The notes beneath the pieces were generated by a model. The model did no database searches and was not told the DNA's origin. It was given only the letters and a program-made list of their open reading frames with translations. Below, piece by piece: positions 57,765 to 64,000 of a stretch of DNA of 64,000 nucleotides. A program made the position numbers and the translations under genes. The stretch lies in assembly GCA_047967505.1 (NCBI GenBank), contig CM106541.1; one strand, 5' to 3'. The number at the start of each line of letters is the position of its first letter. Within the stretch, counting starts at the first letter, position 1. The DNA is from Dipteris shenzhenensis. Its lineage: Eukaryota > Polypodiophyta > Polypodiopsida > Gleicheniales.

Positions 57765-58660
57765 ATGATCGAGAAATTCTCCCATGGCAACGATCTAATC
57801 ACACATCATGGCTAGACAATGATGTATATGACCGCCTATGCTAGGCTGGGCTACCAGCAAAGCTGGGTGTATGTGACACTGCTCCTCCTCCCTCATCCCA
57901 TTGATTTATTATGATGTTGGCTCCGATGACCAAGAAATTCTCCCATGGCAACCATCTAATCACACATCATGGCTAGATGATGATGTATTTGACCACCTAC
58001 GCTAGGCTGGGCTACCATGTAAAGTTGGGTGTATGTGCCACTGCTCCTCCCCCCTCATCCCATTGAATTATTATGATCTTGGACCCGATGACCGAGAAAT
58101 TCTCCCATGGCAACCATCTAATCACATGTCATGGCTAGTCAATGATGTATATGACCGCCTATACTAGGCTGGGCTACCAGCAGTAAAGCTGAGAGTTCTT
58201 TTGGCTTTCACAACTAAGAAGAGGAAAACCATTTTCAGCCTCCACCTTTGTGTATATTCCCCCATTGTGTATGTGAGAAAGCCGCAAGTGAGACTCCTTC
58301 CTTCTCTCCCACTCTCTTCACAAATTTCCTATTTTTCCCTAATTGTTTTGCATTTCATGATCTTGGCTCTGATGACCAAGAAATTCTAGCATGGCAACCG
58401 TCTAATCGGATGTCATGGCTAGACGATGATGTAGATGACTACCTATGCTAGGCTAGGCTACCAGCAAAATCCAGCTGGTGGATTGTGTGCTATTATCAGC
58501 GATAGGCACCCAGAGTCACACAACTAACACAAGGTCTTGGCTCTGATATCCAAGAAATTCTAGCATGGCAACCATCTTATCGCACGTCATGGCTAGAGGA
58601 TGATGGCCTATGCTAGGCTGGGCTACTAGCAAAATCTAGCTGGTGGATTGTGTGCTCTTA
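57765..58660. repeat. Five copies of a repeat module
   Basis: The module GATGACCAAGAAATTCTCCCATGGCAAC ... ATGGCTAGACGATGATGTA ... CTAGGCTGGGCTACCAGC occurs near 57765, 57935, 58090, 58373 and 58548, spaced about 155-285 bp. No coding role is apparent. Confidence 0.8.
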
Positions 58661-60240
58661 GCACTAATAGGCACCCAAAGTCACACAACTGACACAAGAA
58701 AAGAAGGGGGAAAGAGTGGGAGGGCAGCAAGTCTAGCTATATAAAGGCCTTAAGTACAGAGAAACAATTCAACGCACCTAGGAAAATTTCTCTCCTACCC
58801 CCTTCCACGCTCTCTTCAAGCCCCCTTCTACCCCTATGATGAATCTTCTACTACAACCTCGATGCCCCTCATAATGTTGCCCAAGTCATAGGATCCATTG
58901 TTTGCCTTGGCTCTCCATCCTGCAACACTCCACTAGCCATAGCCATGACCAAGGGAGTTGCAAGATGGGGAACCAAGGGAAACAGGTCGTCTTTGAGTTC
59001 TCTCTACTAGTGGTGCCTTGAAAGAAGCAATTCTTTGATAAACCCACTAGTGCCTTGAAAGAAGTTGCTATGACGAAGGCAATTCCTTGAAAGACTTGAA
59101 ATAAAAATCTCATGACCAACCATGTTACAGGATGGGGAGCCAAGGGAAACGGGTCGTTGTTGTTCCATGAGGCACTGGGAGAGAACTCAACTTGGTGTTG
59201 AGCCTCTCGTAATTGTGCACAACCTTCCACACTGGGGAAGGAACTCAACTTGGTGATCAGCTCTAACACATTGAGAGCATGCGTTAGTGTGCTGGAGCTC
59301 ACCACCATATTGAGTTCCCTGTTTGTTATTGAATGTTGTGCTCAATTGAGCTCACCTCCAAGTTGAGTTCCCTTTTCCAATGCCTTGACTTCAGAAGTTG
59401 CTATGAAAAAGGTTATTTCAATTACGAGGTGCTCGTATTGTCCCCTGCATATGAGCAGTTTCAGGTCAAAATTATAAGAAAGTACTACCTACTACAATAG
59501 CACTATGAGGTGCTTGTATTGTCCCGTGCATACAAGGCACTAGGTCAAAAGTGTAAGAAAGTGCTAACAAGGGCAAAAAGTGACACCTAGCCCTACCACA
59601 GTGGTGGTGTTGACAAGTGCTTAAAGAAGTGTCACAAAAACAAAGTGCTAGCATCTTTGTATGTAATCTGTTTTGTTAAATGTTTTCTTCGAATGTAAAT
59701 TATTTTGTTTCAATTTCGATGTAATACTATTATTGCAAAAACTATCAGATGTAATTTCTTTATGTAATTTCTTTTGTTTCAATTTCAATGTAGTACCATT
59801 ATCACCAAAACTATTGTTGGCTGTTACTTCGGTAGTGAAAGTGGCTCTAATGAAGAACAAATGGCATATTTCTACCCTCGTCTACATTTTACTGCAAACA
59901 TAGGGATCGTTGCACAAGAAATTGTTGAAAAAACTATTCTTACTGTAGTGAAAATGGTTCCAATAATGAGTGCGGTGCTTTAGAACTATTCGAATGAGCA
60001 CGGTAGTTAGCGAATCAATATATTATGTTGCACAGAGACAGATGGCGAAGCTACACAAGGAAACATGTCAAGGCAAAGGCTACGTGATGTAGTAGAGGCA
60101 GAGCAACACTCTCTGTGCTCATGAGTAATAAATGCATATAGTGCCATGTGTTGATTGATCTCTATGCTATTGACCATGATAAGATTGCATCTCATTATTA
60201 TGCCAGTGCATGTTCATGCCATCGGGAAAATTTTTGGTGA
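58661..60240. other. Intergenic with short duplications
   Basis: Short direct duplications occur at 58980-59100 (GTGCCTTGAAAGAAG), 59450-59560 (AGGTGCTTGTATTGTCCC) and 59690-59820 (TTTTGTTTCAATTTC). No gene supported. Confidence 0.5.
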
Positions 60241-60244
60241 GAGC

Positions 60245-61330
60245 ACGGGTCCACGCAAAATTCAAATATTCACCCAGAAACGCATCGTGTCACAACCCCA
60301 AAATGGCCCTGAAAATAGTTCCTCGATTGGCTACACCCAAGAAAACGTTGACCCTTTGGGCTTTTACATGAAATCTTGCCTTGTACGAGGAATGCTTGGA
60401 AACTTTCAGAAACCTTGTGACCTTAGCAATGGGCATGTCTTCAGTAGATTTCATGGGCATGTCTTCAGTAGATTTCATTAGCATGGTCAATGTACACTTC
60501 TTTGTTTGCAGGCTTCCTTACAATAGCCATTGTGTTGCTTGCACTTGTGCCTCCTCTCTAGCAATTTGATCTCATAATCCTATCACTGTAGGGTGCTATT
60601 GAATTTGATTGAAGATTTTATACTTCAGTTGTTTCTCCATGCTTTGGGTTTTGTCTTTCAAAAAATTCATCGTTTCAAGGACAATTTGTTGCTTTATGGA
60701 TTCCTGTATCTCTATCAAATATCCTCTCTCATGCATTTCTTTTTTTCTCATTGTTCTCTCTTTTTTTGGGCCTCATATTGACTAATCATGGCATGTGATC
60801 GAAGGTCATTTTCCCACAGAGCAAGATTGCTTGAATTTTCTTCTGTTCCAAATTGTACAATATAATGACAGTGACATCATGATCAAATCAAGCAAAACAT
60901 TAAGGATACAAAACGTAACATATATACCTCCTTCCACAAACATTTCCATTTTTCTTGGAAATACATCTCTGTTATCCTCTGATATCAACCTTGGAATGTG
61001 AGGCACAATGTCCATGTTTGTTTTTTTGCAAAGACAGTAAATGGTTTTTTGCAAGGACAGTAAACTTAGAAAAAAAAAAAGATACAACCTTTTGACAACA
61101 GATAGGCTAGAGCAAAACGAACTTCAAAAAATCCTAGACAAGATTCCTATCTGAGCAATAATGTATCCAGCGAAGCATGCTTTCATCCTTCTTGCTAGAT
61201 GTATTTCCTCTAATTTTAGGATCAACGTTTGCCATGGGTGTAGCCAATGGCAAAACTATTTTTGGGGCCATTTTGGGACCGCAATACAACATGCTCCTAG
61301 GTGAGATTTTGAATTTTGTGCGGACCCTTG
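60245..61330. repeat. Long inverted repeat, about 110-bp arms
   Basis: 60245-60352 is similar in reverse complement to 61220-61330 (shared: GGTGTAGCCAAT, CTATTTT, GGCCATTTTGG, GAATTTTG, GGACCC). The spacer is about 870 bp. It may be a fold-back element or two oppositely placed copies of one repeat. Confidence 0.7.
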
Positions 61331-61479
61331 ATCTTGCTAGAAATTTTCCCGATGTCATGATGCCACACTGGCATAATAATGAGACGTAGTCTATTTATTT
61401 TGAACACCGCAGAGCTCAACACACAATAGCTCTACCCTACGTTGTGCATCTTTGCACTTCTTTAGTCTCTACAAAGCTT

Positions 61480-61830
61480 GACCACCTATCATCGCACATC
61501 CTTTTGCCATAGCTTTGCCACCTGTCACTAGGTAGTGCGTCCATGCAGATCATGAAAATTCAAGGTTGGCTTGAAGACACCACTGCAGTGCAGTCTCTGG
61601 CTTGACCACCTGTCATGGCATAGCCTTTTGTCACGGCTTTGCCACCTGTCACTGGGTAGTGCTCCCATGCAGATCATGAAAATTCAAGGTTGGCTTTCTA
61701 GAGACCACTGCATTGGTTCTTGGCGTAATAATGAGACACAATCTATCATTCGAAACATTGCCATAGTGTAGTCTCTGGCTTCACCACTGACCATTGCCTA
61801 GAATTCAAGATTGGCTTGAAGAGACCACCA
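61480..61830. repeat. Tandem repeat, about 122 bp
   Basis: ACCACCTRTCATSGCA ... CTTTGCCACCTGTCACT ... CAGATCATGAAAATTCAAGG ... ACCACTGCA occurs twice (about 61480 and 61604), with a partial third copy. Confidence 0.8.
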
Positions 61831-61961
61831 CATTGGTTCTTGGAGTTATGGATCCGTTACCTATTTTTACGTATTATAGGAGGAGATCTATGACAACCAC
61901 CATGCTAGTTCTTGGAGTTATATATGCATACGAAGGAAAATGTATTTCCTTGTGTAACCAA

Positions 61962-62130
61962 GGAAAATGAATTGACTATATGGCCCTTGAGGGGCCCCAT
62001 TTAGGGGCAAGGGCCATATCAACATTCCATATCTATCTAGTGACATCTTGGATATTGTATAATGCATGTCGATATGGCCCTTGCCCCTAGAGCAGACCCT
62101 TCAAGGCCCATATCATCAATTGCATTTTCT
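61962..62130. repeat. Fold-back hairpin, arms about 60 bp
   Basis: 61962-62021 and 62069-62130 are imperfect reverse complements (GAAAATG ... ATATGGCCCTTGAGGGG ... GGGGCAAGGGCCATATC). The loop is about 47 nt. Size and structure fit a fold-back MITE or a primary-microRNA-like hairpin. Confidence 0.8.
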
Positions 62131-63487
62131 AAAAGTTTAATTGTATTTTTTTAGATGTATCTCCATACAACCACAATGATGGGCTATTAGAGCTATTTTA
62201 GCACTATTTTAGTCCTAAACTAAGGAAACTGTAGTCCTACTTTATTGGTATTTTAGTCCTTGTTATAGTAAATCCTAAATGAGGGCAAAAGTATTCCGAG
62301 CCACCATAGTGATGATGATTGGAGGCCCGGTGGTGCCATCCAGATTATCAACTACAATTCATCAAGTAGAAATTGAGAAAAAGAGATTACATCTACATCC
62401 AATAACTAGTTATATAAAAATTAACAACTTATACTATGCAAAAATTGAACAAAGGATCTTACATTTATAAAAACTCAACAATTTCTGAGAGCCTTAGAGG
62501 CTAAAAGATTACATCTAGCAACCATAACCACTCAAATATAAAAGTGAACAATAGCACATACTAAGAGCCTCAAATTGAACAAAAGAGACTACATAAATGT
62601 AAAAACTCAGCAACAACTGAGAGCCTTAAAGACCAAAATATTACATCCACTGAGCCAAAAGATTGCTGAGAGCCTTAGAGGCCAAAAGATTATATCCAAC
62701 CATTGCTGAGTGGTTATGAGCCTCATTGGGCAAGAGGAAATTTATACAACTCAGTATTGTCACCATCACAGTTTGTTGCATTAATTTTTTTTATGGAGCG
62801 AATAAAGGAGACGATGGAGAGGCCAAAGACCATGCACATTGCTAGGACTTAGACTATGGCCCCCCCAACAAGATGAGAGTACTCTCTTGTGAAAATCCTG
62901 AGGCCTTCATCAGCATCTAGGGGGAACCCATACAACACAATGATATAGAGGCCTTTTGTAACCATATTATCCAAGGTGGTGACATGTAGATATGGGAGTA
63001 ATTGACCATGGGAATGAAGGGTGTCCACTAGAGCCAGCATTTCCAATCCATGTGATTACAATGCAATCACTTTATAAGAGAAGGTAGATAAGATTGGGAT
63101 CACGTTGCATCGAGGGTGATAGTAGTTACAATAATAGGCATGGTGAAGAGTAGTGGTGAGCAATGGAGCGGATGAGCAGGGGAGTAGATGAGTGATGAGA
63201 GTTGGAGGAGGGAGCATGGAGAAAAGTAGAGAAAGGGCAAAAGAGAGCTAGAGGAGGGTGTGTGGAGAAAAGTATTAGAGCAGGGGTGGATGAGAGCAAT
63301 GTAGAAAAATGCCAAATGCCACAGATCTTATATATTATAAAGTTCGAGCCACCATGGTAGTTGGAGGCCCAAAGGGCTAGTGTTCCATCCATATTAACTA
63401 CAGGCCAACGCAGTGGAATATTAGGCACCACTTCATATGGGAAATGTCAATTAATTACAACGTGGATGGTAATCATGAAGCAGACAC
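62131..63487. other. Intergenic with short repeats
   Basis: GAGCCTTAGAGGCYAAAAGATTACAT recurs between 62,480 and 62,700. A purine-rich segment lies at 63120-63300. No gene supported. Confidence 0.5.
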
Positions 63488-64000
63488 CCGATGCTGGCAA
63501 CTGGTAGATGAGTGATTGCAGGACACTGCAGTGGATGGTAATTAACTACTAGCATAGTGGAATCTTAGCCACAATAGACGTGGCTAATGAGAACCACCAT
63601 CACCGAGTAGTAATTACCATGAAAGTAAATCATGAAGGCTAATCACCTCTAATCAATCATCACCATGCACTCTAGTACTCTGCTAAGGTTGCAAGCCTAG
63701 TGACTGGTAATTTATTGTACTCGTAATAATCATGCATGCAAGCCTAGTGGTGATAGCTGGTAGGTGAGTGATTGTGGGCGATTGCAGTGGCTGGTAATTA
63801 GCTGCCAGGCCAGTGGAATATTAGCCACCATAAACATGGATGATGAGAGCCACCACCACTAGGCAATAATTACCACTAAAGTAAATCATGAAGCCTAGTC
63901 ACCTCTAATCACTCATTACCATAAACTCCAGTACTCTACTGAGCATGCAAGCCCAATGACTAGTAATTTATTGTAATCATAGTAATCATGAATGCAATTC
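63488..64000. repeat. Tandem repeat, about 256 bp, two copies
   Basis: GATRCTGGYARGTGAGTGATTG ... GTGGAATMTTAGCCAC ... AAAGTAAATCATGAAG ... CCTCTAATCAMTCA ... GTAATTTATTGTA is present at 63488-63745 and again to the window end; it may continue. Confidence 0.8.

Overview
This is nuclear DNA from a land plant. The evidence is Ty1-copia and Ty3-gypsy/Tat retrotransposons, a copia primer-binding site matching initiator-Met tRNA, GT-AG introns, plant-style TATA/CT-rich promoters, long A+T-rich intergenic DNA and almost no intact genes. A large, repeat-bloated genome is likely. The family of the transposase-like gene at 26.2-29.5 kb is one I associate with non-flowering lineages rather than crop angiosperms, but I cannot name the species.

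Layout. 1-7.4 kb: degenerate material, with an RNase H-like relic at the left edge, a tRNA-derived SINE head and a gag relic with five in-frame TAGs. 7.4-23.1 kb: a minus-strand copia element broken twice. A 658-bp solo LTR sits in its protease (target duplication CGATG, one copy mutated at CpG). A complete 9.85-kb Tat-like gypsy element with 2.07-kb LTRs sits in its gag (target duplication GCAGT). 23.1-25.0 kb: a coiled-coil relic and the 5' part of a LINE reverse transcriptase.

25,004-52,860: the main result, a 27.86-kb DNA transposon that splits the LINE reverse-transcriptase frame. Its ends are inverted repeats matching at 26 of 27 bases. Removing the element plus 2-3 duplicated bases restores the LINE codon phase exactly. 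Inside, from left to right, are subterminal repeats; a minus-strand, decayed transposase-like gene resembling DUF7869-type proteins; a 12.2-kb satellite array of about 182-bp monomers in a three-monomer higher-order repeat (with a hAT-type MITE inserted); a 1.5-kb G-rich block with GC-rich hairpins; a 1.7-kb GA-rich block; a plus-strand gene of about 1,100 codons of unknown function, with a probable leader exon and long intron; a small intact-looking two-exon gene; and right subterminal repeats. A transposase-like gene near one end, an opposite-strand gene near the other, and satellite between is the organisation I consider most likely to be undescribed.

52.9-64 kb: the rest of the LINE fragment, then gene-poor DNA with a few isolated exon-like ORFs, duplicated modules, long inverted repeats and two strong hairpins.

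Across the window the in-frame stops in decayed genes are mainly TAG where Gln is expected and TGA where Arg is expected. This fits loss of methylated cytosine (CAG to TAG, CGA to TGA), that is, heavily silenced DNA.
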